DNA of 50,940 bases from Streptomyces atroolivaceus (GTDB lineage Bacteria; Actinomycetota; Actinomycetes; Streptomycetales; Streptomycetaceae): assembly GCF_000717025.1 (NCBI RefSeq), contig NZ_JNXG01000031.1:1-50940 (forward strand). The letters are read 5' to 3'. Numbering within the stretch: the stretch's first letter is position 1; each line of letters begins with the position of its first letter. The position numbers and the translations under genes were made by a program. This document shows positions 32,800-41,300 of the stretch, in pieces. A model generated the notes under the pieces. It was given only the letters and a program-made list of their open reading frames with translations. It was not told the origin of the DNA and made no database searches.

Positions 32800-33260
32800 C
32801 CGCGGACGTGGGCGGGACGGGGCCGCGGCAGCCTGCTGGGCGGCCACTGAAGATCATTCACCGACCGGGCCCGCGAACACTCCTTGCCGGTCCGGCACTT
32901 CACCGCACCGCGGGCACGGGCGTACCGAAATCCGGCGTGGCGCGCTGGGGTGGCTGACAGCCTGAACGGATGGCCGAGCACACGCGACCGAGGATCTATG
33001 GGCCGGCCACGACGGCACCGACCGCTGCGCCACCCTGACCGACCACGAATACGTCGAGCTGGCTGGCGGGCCCCGCGACGGCTGGCAGGACACCTGAAGG
33101 TCCCCCGCCATCACACCGAAACCGTCCTCATCGACGGCCAGGAACACCACGTCGAGGCCGGGTCTTCCTGGCCAAGCACAAAACCCGGCGCGCCAAGCTG
33201 AGCACCGCGCAGCGCGAGCAACTCGCTGCTCTCGGGCTGGAATGGGCCTGACCGCCGCCG
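32800..33260 (+). pseudogene. Decayed region with a possible helicase-associated C-terminal scrap
   Basis: Near 33187-33250 the plus strand reads AKLSTAQREQLAALGLEWA-stop, the usual end of HA-repeat proteins. Around 32990-33090 DGTDRCATLTDHEYVELAGG has coding character but soon meets a stop. No continuous gene exists in this 460-bp stretch. Confidence 0.4.
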
Positions 33261-33323
33261 ACCGTGCCTGCCTGTCGCTTCTACGGCTCTTTTCGATCTT
33301 GTTGGCATTCGCCCGACATGGGA

Positions 33324-33992
33324 CTAACGAGCAATGTCAGAACTGATGTGGGTGGCAGTGGTCTGCCTGATCTTCCCGCTGCCCCTCTCGTCTGCTTCGG
33401 CATACATCCGCTGTGGCTTCGCCAGATGTGCCCGGCACTCTTCAAGAGTCTGCGCCACGGTTCCGTCCTCGATCCCCTCCTCCAATTTGAGGAGTTCCCC
33501 AGCACTTACGAGGGCCTCCCAAAACTCCACAGGCCGGCTGCAGGTGGCACGGGGACCGCTGCGCGCAAGTGAGCGGAACACGCTTGCCAACTCGCCCACG
33601 CCCAACCTTCGCGAAAGGCCCAGAGAACGCCCGCTCGCCACACCGCCCATGGCACCCATCGCGGACCGCAGGTGCTCCGCGATCAGCAGCTCCCGTCTGT
33701 CGAGCTGCTTGGCAACGTCGAAGACACCGAGCGTCTCCATCAGTCCACCGTACAAGTCCCCTTCGCCCGGTTGGAACTCACCCTGGACCCGCTCCGGTTC
33801 ACCGTGAAGACGGCGCAGCAACTCCGACTCCGGGATTCCCAGAGCCCGACCCACCGCCAGCACCGCGTCCCACCACCACTGCGTCTGCGCGGCAAGTTCG
33901 CCGCACACCGCGGCCGGCGCTGCCCCTTCCCGCAGCCGCTCCCCGGCTGCCACGCCCAAGGCATCGATGACCTCTGTTCCGCCGCTCGGCAT
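33324..33992 (-). CDS. Hypothetical protein
   Basis: A 222-residue soluble, mostly helical protein (MPSGGTEVIDALGVAAGERL, VCGELAAQTQWWWDAVLAVG, LIAEHLRSAMGAMGGVASGR, VEFWEALVSAGELLKLEEGI). ATG 33992 is preceded by GAGGGGG. No domain was recognised. The helix-rich N-terminus with ALGIPESELLRRLHGEP could be an XRE-like fold, but this is speculative. It has no obvious partner; both sides are decayed DNA. Confidence 0.6.
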   Translation of the reverse strand: MPSGGTEVIDALGVAAGERLREGAAPAAVCGELAAQTQWWWDAVLAVGRALGIPESELLRRLHGEPERVQGEFQPGEGDLYGGLMETLGVFDVAKQLDRRELLIAEHLRSAMGAMGGVASGRSLGLSRRLGVGELASVFRSLARSGPRATCSRPVEFWEALVSAGELLKLEEGIEDGTVAQTLEECRAHLAKPQRMYAEADERGSGKIRQTTATHISSDIAR

Positions 33993-34151
33993 CGCACCCC
34001 CTCTGCCCCGCCAGGCCTCCCGCCCGACCCGCTGGGCAACCATTCTCCCGCACGGTCCGGGACAAGGATGAGGGCGGCCAAAACTGTTCAACGGACCCTG
34101 AAAGCCTGCTGCTGTCCTCGCTGCTGCTGAACTGAACCATCGGGCTGGCAC

Positions 34152-34337
34152 TCAAGCTCGCGTTGTCGTGGCCGTTCCTGCCCGACCTGCCCGAGGACCG
34201 CACGGGCCTGACCATCGCGGGTTGCCGCGCTGTATCGAGCTCCAGCGCGGACCGAAAAGACCCGACGCGGCGGGAACAGCGGCCGCGGGAACCAGCACGG
34301 CGGCTAGGGTGGCAGAGAAGATCAACGGTCGGTTCAT
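34152..34337 (-). pseudogene. Signal-peptide remnant
   Basis: MNRPLIFSATLAAVLVPAAA, then VPAASG is a typical signal peptide, after which the frame becomes non-coding. It resembles the signal peptide of the dead exported gene at 31765 (NRKIIPAAALAVVLVPVAV), suggesting two decayed copies of one small exported protein family. Confidence 0.4.
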
Positions 34338-34510
34338 GATCGCTCAACCGCCTCGGCGGCCCTCACCGCCACGGGCAGCGGGGCCGGTTCACTCAGTCGA
34401 GGCCAGTGCCGACGACGACGCCCGGCTCCCGTGGCCCTCTTTCACCGCCGACGTAGTGCTCGCTGCGGCGTGAGACGCAGCGCGAGCGCCAGGAAGCCAT
34501 GCTCGTCGGC

Positions 34511-34990
34511 TCAGCCCCATGCCCAGGTGCGGTGGCGGGCGGTCGCGGTCAGGGGCTTCGAGGCCTTGGGGCGGGGTTGGAGTCGGTTACGGATGCGGGT
34601 GGGGGTGGTGTCGGTGGCGATGAGGGTGCGGATGTGGTCGGTGAAGTCGGGGTCGGTCAGGGGGGGGAGGTCGAAGTCGTCGACGTAGCCGATGGCGGCC
34701 GGGGCGCAGTCGACAACGGCACCGGCGGTGGCCGGGACGGGGGCGGGGCCGGTTCTGAGGGCGCCGAGAATGCGCAGGGCGGTGGGCAGCAGGCTCGCGT
34801 CCGTGGTGGAGACCTCGTTGCGTGCGGCGGTGACCGCGGAGGGACGTCGTCGGTCTCGGTGTCGGGCTCTTCGTCGCGGGTGTGGGGGAGGTCGGTGGAG
34901 GGGGTGTTCTGGAGGAGTTCGATCTGGTCGTTCCACCAGCTTGCGGGTGCGTGTTCGCCGAGGACGCGGTGGTGGACCGACGACCCCAAG
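34511..34990 (-). pseudogene. Unrecognised gene fragment
   Basis: Minus-strand coding character in two frames: VHHRVLGEHAPASWWNDQIE, LLQNTPSTDLPHTRDEEPD, and after a shift near 34840 NEVSTTDASLLPTALRILGA, LRTGPAPVPATAGAVVDCAP, TRIRNRLQPRPKASKPLTAT, RHRTWAWG-stop. The family was not recognised. It abuts the HNH fragment at 34990. Confidence 0.4.
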
Positions 34991-35620
34991 CCCCCTGCAA
35001 CCGGTACCACCGCACCGTCCGGCGCGCCCGGCGGAGCTCCGGGCGAGGCAGGCCTGCCCCTCGCGGACGCCATCACGAAGATCCCCGTCACCGAGGAGCA
35101 GCGCACCGGATATGAGCGTGACTCCTTCAAGCACTGGGTCGACGAGGACGACAACGGCTGCCCGGCCCGTCAGGAGGTCCTGATCGCCGAGTCGGTCACC
35201 GCTCCGAAACAGGGTGACCGGTGCACGCTGAGCGGCGGCAGCTGGATGTCGTACTACGACGAGGCCGAGGTCACCGACGCCAAGAAGCTCGACATCGACC
35301 ACATCTTCCCGCTCGCCGAGACCTGGGACAGCGGCGCCCACGACTGGACGCCCGAACGGCGCGAGGCCTACGCCAACGACCTGGGCGCGGAGCGCTCCCT
35401 GGTCGCGGTGACCGCGAAGACGAACAGGTCGAAGGCCGACAAGGATCCGGCCGCGTGGATGCCACCCGCCCCCTCCGCGACATGCATATACCTGGTCGAC
35501 TGGACCGCCACCAAGCTCCGCTGGGGCCTGAGCGCGGACGAGACCGAGCAGGCGGCCCTCCTCGAACTCACCGGACCGTGCGCCGACTCGACCGTCGCCT
35601 ACGGACCCGCCTTGCAGTCA
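34985..35620 (+). pseudogene. HNH (DUF1524-type) nuclease, both ends lost
   Basis: The frame encodes an almost complete secreted HNH nuclease domain: YERDSFKHWVDEDDNGCPAR, QEVLIAESVTA, the catalytic DIDHIFPLAETWDSGAHDWT, RSLVAVTAKTNRSKADKDPA, AWMPP, CIYLVDWTATKLRWGLSADE and GPCADSTVAYGPAL. The signal peptide and start codon are absent: the frame runs in from an antisense gene fragment. No stop follows the natural end, so the frame continues to 35824 with unrelated residues. A second HNH remnant of this family lies at 38984-39200 on the other strand. Confidence 0.7.
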
Positions 35621-35795
35621 ACCATAGTCCACCGTTGCGTCGACATCTGTGTCGACGTCATCACCTTGGAGGGCGCTCGGAGGTCCATGGGGCCGCCCCG
35701 GGCGAGCACCTCACGGAAGGCGAGGCCAAGGTGCCGTCGATTTACCTGCTGTTCTCGACTCCTCGCTGACATCGAGGTCGGTGAGCTCAATCAGG

Positions 35796-36404
35796 TCAGG
35801 AGTGCGACTCCGCTCTGGGGGTGAGGGCCGCGTCGATCAGGGCACTGAGTTGGTTGGCGGCGCGCATCATGCGGAAAGCCGGGTCATGGAGTCCTTCGGC
35901 AACGATGGCGTCGATCGCGCCGCCTGTGATGACGGCGAGTGTCCGGGCATCGACCACTACGCCGCCGCGGGCATGCGCCGCGGCGTCGATGAGGTGAGCG
36001 AGTGGACCCCATCTCGTCTCGGGCTCGTAATCGAAGCCTCCTCGATTGCCTGCTTCCACGATCATGCGTGCGTGCTGCGGGTGTTCATGGAAGTGCTTGA
36101 CCATCGCTAGCGCGTACACGGCCGGCCCATCAGACGGATCGGCGTCCTGGATCTCTGCCGCGACCTCGCCGGTCATGGCGGTGATGACGTGACCGTATGC
36201 GGCATCGATCAAGGAGTCCTTGGACTCGAAGTGGTAGAAGATGGCCGCCTTCGTGATACCGGCCGCTTGCGCGATGCCGACCAGCGTGGTGCCCGCGTAC
36301 CCCTTCGCCGCCACCTGCTCGATCGTGACCGCGATCAGCTGAGCTCTGCGCGCCTGTTCCGTCAACGTCAGGCGATGCCCCTCTGGGCGGTCTCTCATTG
36401 CCAT
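35796..36404 (-). CDS. TetR-family regulator
   Basis: A 202-residue repressor with HTH at about 14-60 (RRAQLIAVTIEQVAAKGYAG, then AQAAGITKAAIFYHFESKDS) and a helical ligand domain. It is divergent from the alpha/beta-hydrolase gene 55 bp away and most likely controls it through the dyad at 36421-36445. Confidence 0.88.
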   Translation of the reverse strand: MAMRDRPEGHRLTLTEQARRAQLIAVTIEQVAAKGYAGTTLVGIAQAAGITKAAIFYHFESKDSLIDAAYGHVITAMTGEVAAEIQDADPSDGPAVYALAMVKHFHEHPQHARMIVEAGNRGGFDYEPETRWGPLAHLIDAAAHARGGVVVDARTLAVITGGAIDAIVAEGLHDPAFRMMRAANQLSALIDAALTPRAESHS

Positions 36405-36420
36405 GCCTTCGATTCTACCC

Positions 36421-36445
36421 TATGGTCAAAATATCGACCGATGGT
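36421..36445. promoter_or_regulatory. Putative TetR operator
   Basis: GGTC-N8-GACC (36424-36439) lies within an AT-rich gap, with ATGGT repeated at 36422 and 36441 (TATGGTCAAAATATC, CGATGGTAAAG). It sits between the divergent TetR and hydrolase starts. Confidence 0.5.
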
Positions 36446-36459
36446 AAAGAGGTGTTGCC

Positions 36460-37542
36460 GTGCCGGACACGCCCGCCGACGAAGACGAGAAGAGACCCAG
36501 CGCCGAACCTGATGTGCCGACAGCCTCGCCCTCCCACCCGGATGCCGCGGCCCGCGACGCTACGAAGCCTCGACCGCGCCGGTGGTGTGTCACGGTCGCC
36601 GTCCCCGCGGTAATCACGTTCGTCCTCACCCTCGTCCGGCGCTCTCCCTCCCTGGTGGGCCATTGGGGCAGCACCGAGGGCCAGGACCGGTTCCGTTCGA
36701 CCTACGAAGCGGCTTGGCGCGATCTTCCAGAACCTGCGGCGACACTCGACATCCGCACCGACTACGGCCAGGTGCGTGTCTACCGATTCGCCGGAAAGGC
36801 GGACACAGGCGTTCCGCTGGTGCTGCTGCCCGGGCGGGCCTCCGCGACCCCGGTGTGGGCAGACAACCTGCCCAGCCTTCTCTCGACCGGCGACGTTTAC
36901 GCCCTCGACCTGCTCGGCGAACCGGGCATGAGCATCCAGGACCGACCCATCACCGGCGACGGCGACCAGGCGGCATGGCTGCACCAGACCCTCGAATCAC
37001 TTCCGGAGGAATACTTCCACCTCGTGGGCCTGTCCATCGGCGGCTGGACCGCCGTCAACCTCGCCCTGCGCGAGCCTGCCCACATCAAGACTCTGACGTT
37101 GATCGACCCCGTCCACGTCTTCGACGACATGCCCTGGGAGACCATCGCCCGATCCCTGCCGGCCTCTCTGTCCTGGCTGCCGAAATCCTGGCGCAACAGT
37201 TTCAACTCCTACACCGCCGGAGGAGCACCGGTCGAAGGCGCCCCGGTGGCACGCATGATCGAAACAGGCATGAGGCACTACACGCTGAAGCTGCCCCAGC
37301 CAGGGCGCATCAGCGAGGACCGCCTCGCCACGCTCGACCTGCCCGTCCTCACCCTCATCGCGGGGCGATCCGTGATGCACGATGCACCAACCGCCGCCAA
37401 GACGGCGAAACGCACACTCTCCCAAGGAACCGTCCGCGTCTACGAGGACGCATCCCACGCGATCAACGGCGAATACCCTGAACGGATCGCCAAAGACATC
37501 ACAGCCTTCACCACCGCGCACACAGAGTCAGCCCCGGAGTGA
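36460..37542 (+). CDS. Alpha/beta hydrolase with N-terminal membrane anchor
   Basis: A 360-residue protein. A disordered Pro/Asp-rich start (1-40) is followed by one membrane segment (about 42-59, WCVTVAVPAVITFVLTLV), then an alpha/beta-hydrolase fold. The oxyanion segment is LLPGRASATPVW, the nucleophile Ser192 is in GLSIGGW, and the acid-His end is DASHAINGEYPERI. The GTG start at 36460 has AAGAGG 7 nt upstream. Membrane anchoring is less usual for the family and suggests action at the outer face of the membrane. The substrate is unknown; control by the divergent TetR protein is likely. Confidence 0.83.
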   Translation: MPDTPADEDEKRPSAEPDVPTASPSHPDAAARDATKPRPRRWCVTVAVPAVITFVLTLVRRSPSLVGHWGSTEGQDRFRSTYEAAWRDLPEPAATLDIRTDYGQVRVYRFAGKADTGVPLVLLPGRASATPVWADNLPSLLSTGDVYALDLLGEPGMSIQDRPITGDGDQAAWLHQTLESLPEEYFHLVGLSIGGWTAVNLALREPAHIKTLTLIDPVHVFDDMPWETIARSLPASLSWLPKSWRNSFNSYTAGGAPVEGAPVARMIETGMRHYTLKLPQPGRISEDRLATLDLPVLTLIAGRSVMHDAPTAAKTAKRTLSQGTVRVYEDASHAINGEYPERIAKDITAFTTAHTESAPE

Positions 37543-37702
37543 CCGGCTCACCGAGATCTCTAGTCACCATGAATCAATTCATCCCGAGATATTTCCCTGT
37601 GCTCAGCACTGCTGAGGATGGTATAAATCCGTGCTCGCATCGTAGAAATATGCCCAGCTGGCCCAGTGGGCTTGGAGCTGGACCGAAGAGGAGAGACTTC
37701 TT

Positions 37703-38668
37703 ATGCGTCAATTCCGAACCGCGTTGCTGGGAGCGGCGTGCGCACTTTTCGCCCTCGCATCATCGGCTTCCAGCGCGCAGGCAGAATCCGGCCAGGCTGC
37801 TGCGTCGAGTGCGGGAACCTACAACGTCTGGCAGTGGAATGTAGCGGGCAACACGTACCACGGCGGACGCAGTGACACCAACATGGTGTCACTAGCATCG
37901 ACGTCCATGGTGAACCGTAACGCGGACTTCGCTGCTTTCAACGAACTGTGCAGAGGGCAGTACGACGAGCTCATCAATCAGCTCAGAGGAAAGAACTGGC
38001 CTCTGGACGACTCCAACTTCGCTCGCTTCGAAGCGAGCCGCCCGGCGGGAAACCCGGACGTCTGCGCGGGCGACGCCTTCGGCAACGCGATCTTCAGTAA
38101 GCGGCCACTCGGAGCAGCCACGCGCCTGCCGCTGACCAGCGACGGCACAAAAGAACACCGCAACATGCTGTGCGCACCGCTCGCCGACGACTCCGGCGTG
38201 CGCTTCTGCGGCACCCATTTGACCACGGTGGACGCGATCAAATGGGATCAGATCGACGACATCAGGAACTATATGGAAGACCGACACAAGGCCGGAGAGA
38301 AAGTTCTGACCGCAGGCGACCTCAACGTCCAGCCCCACTACCCGTCCATGAACTCCGTCTACTCGGCCGCGGTAAAAAGCAATGGCAACCAAAACAACTT
38401 CGGCGCATACCGTGAACTCGACGATGCCGACGCCTCAAATTGCCTGGGCTACGGCGAGACAACCACGGACATAGCCACAACTGGCAACCCGTGCGGACGC
38501 GGCCCGAAGCTGGACTTCATCCTGGTCCGGGAGACCGCGCTCGCCTCAGGAGGAAGCTACAGCGCCGACACCCTCACCACTTCCACAGACTGCACCCCGG
38601 TCAGGACCGGCACCAACGGCCTCTGCTCCGATCACCGCATCGTGACGGGGACGGTAACTCTGCGGTAA
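37703..38668 (+). CDS. Exported endonuclease/exonuclease/phosphatase-family protein
   Basis: A 321-residue protein with a signal peptide (1-27, ALFALASSASSAQA) and an EEP (DNase I-like) fold. Motifs: YNVWQWNVAGN, DFAAFNELCRGQYDEL with the metal-binding Glu, RFCGTHLTTVDAIKWDQ, LTAGDLNVQPHYP with the Asp-x-Asn pair, and CSDHRIVTGTVTLR with the final Asp-His. ATG 37703 has GAGGAGAG upstream. Six or more cysteines suggest disulfides outside the cell. Probably a secreted nuclease or phosphodiesterase. A TATAAAT box near 37621 and the palindrome CTCAGCACTGCTGAG (37601-37615) lie upstream. Its codon usage is more AT-rich than that of its neighbours. Confidence 0.85.
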   Translation: MRQFRTALLGAACALFALASSASSAQAESGQAAASSAGTYNVWQWNVAGNTYHGGRSDTNMVSLASTSMVNRNADFAAFNELCRGQYDELINQLRGKNWPLDDSNFARFEASRPAGNPDVCAGDAFGNAIFSKRPLGAATRLPLTSDGTKEHRNMLCAPLADDSGVRFCGTHLTTVDAIKWDQIDDIRNYMEDRHKAGEKVLTAGDLNVQPHYPSMNSVYSAAVKSNGNQNNFGAYRELDDADASNCLGYGETTTDIATTGNPCGRGPKLDFILVRETALASGGSYSADTLTTSTDCTPVRTGTNGLCSDHRIVTGTVTLR

Positions 38669-38983
38669 GAACGAGGTCCTTCCGCCCGTGCAGACGGGCC
38701 GAGTGTCTCAGCGCACTGTTGACCGGTGCTGTGGCTGGCCGATCTCGTTCGCACGTGAGGGACGGTTCGACGTACTGAAGAGCGGGACCTGCATTCGAAT
38801 CAGCAACACGCGCAGTCGCGCCAAACTGAGCACCGAGCAGCACGAGCAGCTCGCCCCCTCCTTGGCATCGACCGGGCCACAGCCGACACCACAACGAGCG
38901 CGCGCAGCGGGGCCGAGCAGGACCACTCCCTGTCCGGCCCCGCTCTCGTCACAAGCCGGATTTGTGGTGTGCGATCACGCGAA
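38669..38983 (+). other. Decayed region with a helicase-associated-like scrap
   Basis: At about 38817-38880 the plus strand reads AKLSTEQHEQLAPSLASTG, similar to the C-terminal tail of HA-repeat proteins (compare 33187). The rest of the 300 bp has no recognised feature. Confidence 0.35.
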
Positions 38984-39200
38984 TCAGACAACCGATGTGT
39001 AGCGGACGACGGTGTCCTCGCACGTCCCCTCGGCGTACACCTTCAGCGCCTCCAGCTCACGGTCGTCCGCGGTGAGCTGCCAGCGGAGCTTGGTGGCCAC
39101 CCACTCCCCCACGTACCGGCACCGCGCCTCCGGGGACGGCGGCATCCAGTCCGCCGGATCCTGGTCGGACTTCTGCCGGTTGGAGCGGGCCGTCACCGCG
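38984..39200 (-). pseudogene. HNH (DUF1524-type) nuclease C-terminal fragment
   Basis: The minus strand encodes TARSNRQKSDQDPADWMPPS, then RCRYVGEWVATKLRWQLTAD and CEDTVVRYTSVV-stop. This is the C-terminal third of a secreted HNH nuclease (compare the NRSKADKDPAAWMPP part of the plus-strand copy at 35450). The catalytic DIDHxxPL region is missing. Confidence 0.65.
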
Positions 39201-39440
39201 AGAGTCGCTCCTCCGCCCCGTGTGGCGGGAGGAGGTCAGGCGCTCTCGCGCTCGCGGCGACATTGACGTTGGCACCGTCGACGAACACGTGGTCCTTGCG
39301 GGTGTACGACTGGTTGCAGTCGGTCGCGGCACCGGACGGAGCCGCGACGGTGGCGCGCAGGTCCCTGAGCGCATCTCAAGAGACACCGCGCTGTCGCCAC
39401 GCGCTACGAGCATGTCGGTCCACCTCCGCCCCCAGGTCAG
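39201..39440. pseudogene. Mixed remnants including an IS5-type transposase tail
   Basis: On the plus strand near 39368-39420 LKRHRAVATRYE matches the C-terminal signature of IS5-family transposases. On the minus strand around 39245-39365 CNQSYTRKDHVFVDGANVNV, AASARA looks like the end of an exported protein of unknown family. Both are short and interrupted. Confidence 0.4.
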
Positions 39441-39594
39441 CCGTGTGCTGCGGTAACAGATAGCGCGACAATCAAGAGGGCTTCGGGCGCTCCGCAAGGT
39501 GCTGCGGATCCACCGAACGGTGGAGGCGTAAATCAACCAAGCTCAGACGCTACGGTCGATGTGATGGGGTGCGGTGCGTCCGTAGCTTCGCGGT

Positions 39595-40530
39595 ATGACC
39601 GCATTGGAAGTGCGAAATCTGCACAAGCGTTACGGGCACCACGTGGCCGTCAATGACGTTTCTTTCGCCGTTGAAGAGGGGGAAATCTTCGGCATCATCG
39701 GGCCCAACGGCGCCGGCAAGACGACGACTGTCGAGTGCATCGCCGGGCTGCGAAAGCCGGACTCAGGCTCGATCTCTGTGCTGGGAATCGACCCGGCCAA
39801 GGGCCGGGCGGAGGTGCGTGAGCGACTCGGCGTACAACTGCAGGAGAGCAGCTTCCCGGACGCGATCAAGGTCGCCGAAGCCCTCGAACTCTACAGCTCC
39901 TTCTACCGGGACCCCGCCGACTGGCGCGAGCTCATGGAACGCGTAGGTCTCACCCAGAAGCGCAACGCGCACTACAAGGCTCTCTCGGGCGGGCAGAAGC
40001 AGCGGCTTTCGATCGCGCTCGCCCTGGTCGGCAACCCGAAGGTCGCGATTCTCGACGAGCTCACGACGGGGCTGGACCCGCAGGCGAGGCGCGACACCTG
40101 GAGTCTCATCGAGCGGGTTCGTGACACGGGCGTCACGATCCTCCTCGTCACGCACTTCATGGATGAAGCGGAGCGCCTCAGCGACCGGATCGCCGTCATC
40201 GATGGTGGCCGGGTCGCCGCAGTGGATACGCCGGCAGGGCTGATCGCGCAGGCGAGTGCGGTGCAGCAGGTCCGGTTCCGCATGAGGCAGCCGCTGGACA
40301 AGGGTGTTCTGACCGAGCTTCCCGACGTGACCGATGTCGAGATCACCGAGGGCCGCTGGCTGGTCACCGGCAGGGGGCAGCTTCTCAGCAGCGTGGCGGG
40401 GGCTCTCGCCAGGGCGCAGGTCGTGGCGGAGGATCTCCGCGTCGACCAGCGCAACCTCGACGACGCCTTCGCGGCCTTCACGGGACGCACCCCGGAGGCC
40501 CGGGAACCCTCCGAGAGGAGGGGTGACTGA
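39595..40530 (+). CDS. ABC-2-type transporter ATP-binding protein
   Basis: A 311-residue ATPase of the DrrA/CcmA type. Walker A is GPNGAGKTTT (about 37-46), the Q-loop region GVQLQESSFPDAIKV, the signature LSGGQKQRLSIALAL, Walker B VAILDELTTGLDPQAR and the H-loop LLVTHFMDEAERL. The extended C-terminus (220-311) matches the DUF4162 regulatory tail. First gene of a four-gene operon: the ATG of the permease overlaps its TGA (ATGA-type overlap at 40530). With the permease and the two-component system it probably handles a drug or cell-envelope-active compound. Confidence 0.9.
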   Translation: MTALEVRNLHKRYGHHVAVNDVSFAVEEGEIFGIIGPNGAGKTTTVECIAGLRKPDSGSISVLGIDPAKGRAEVRERLGVQLQESSFPDAIKVAEALELYSSFYRDPADWRELMERVGLTQKRNAHYKALSGGQKQRLSIALALVGNPKVAILDELTTGLDPQARRDTWSLIERVRDTGVTILLVTHFMDEAERLSDRIAVIDGGRVAAVDTPAGLIAQASAVQQVRFRMRQPLDKGVLTELPDVTDVEITEGRWLVTGRGQLLSSVAGALARAQVVAEDLRVDQRNLDDAFAAFTGRTPEAREPSERRGD

Positions 40531-41294
40531 TGCGTGCTCTCCTGAAGATGGTCGAGGTCGAGACGAAACTCTTTCTTCGAGACTCTGCCACCGTCATGTT
40601 CGGTGTGCTGTTCCCGGCGGCACTCTTGCTCGGGCTGGGTGCCATCCCTGCACTCAGGGAGGCGTCGCCGGAAACCGGCGGGCTCCGGTCCATCGACGTC
40701 TGGGCGCCGACAGCACTGGTGTTCGGGATGGTCATGATCGCCGTGCAGCACGTCCCGGCGGTGATCGCGACGTATCGTGAGCGCGGCATCCTGCGCAGGC
40801 TGTCGACCACTCCCGCGCATCCGCGGAGTGTCCTGCTCGCGCAGATGATCGTTGCGTTCGCCTCCGTGTTCGTCTCCGCGGCGCTCATGATCTTCCTCGC
40901 GTGGGCGGTGCTGGATATCGCGCCGCCCGAGCGGCCCCTGGAGTTCCTCGTCGCCTTCGTCGTGGGCTATGCGGCACTGCTCGGACTCGGCATGATGTCC
41001 GCGGCCGTGGTCCGCACGAGCAGTGCCGCGAACCAGATCGGCACCCTGCTGTTCGTTGCGCTGATGTTCTTCGGCGGGGCCTTCCTGCCCCGTGTCCTCA
41101 TGCCCGACTTGCTGCGCGAGGTCGGCGAATTCGTACCGCCGGGGCTGCAGGCTCTCACCGCCGCGTGGTCCGCAGAAGCGGGCGAGATCACCGCCACTGC
41201 CGGTGGGCAGCCCTTCTGGCTGCAGATTGCCATAATGGCAGGTATCGCAGTGATCGCGAGCGCGATCGCCGCGAAGCTCTTCCGCTGGGAGTAG
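40530..41294 (+). CDS. ABC-2-type transporter permease
   Basis: A 254-residue membrane protein with six predicted segments. It has an amphipathic N-terminus (VEVETKLFLRDSATVMFGVL), the conserved ERGILRRLSTTPAHPRSVLL coupling region, FLVAFVVGYAALLGLGMMSA, LLFVALMFFGGAFLPRVLMP, and a final anchor MAGIAVIASAIAAKLFRWE. It matches the ABC2_membrane family and forms the pore partner of the preceding ATPase. The start codon overlaps the ATPase stop; the histidine kinase follows after 6 bp. Confidence 0.88.
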   Translation: MRALLKMVEVETKLFLRDSATVMFGVLFPAALLLGLGAIPALREASPETGGLRSIDVWAPTALVFGMVMIAVQHVPAVIATYRERGILRRLSTTPAHPRSVLLAQMIVAFASVFVSAALMIFLAWAVLDIAPPERPLEFLVAFVVGYAALLGLGMMSAAVVRTSSAANQIGTLLFVALMFFGGAFLPRVLMPDLLREVGEFVPPGLQALTAAWSAEAGEITATAGGQPFWLQIAIMAGIAVIASAIAAKLFRWE

Positions 41295-41300
41295 GTGACA

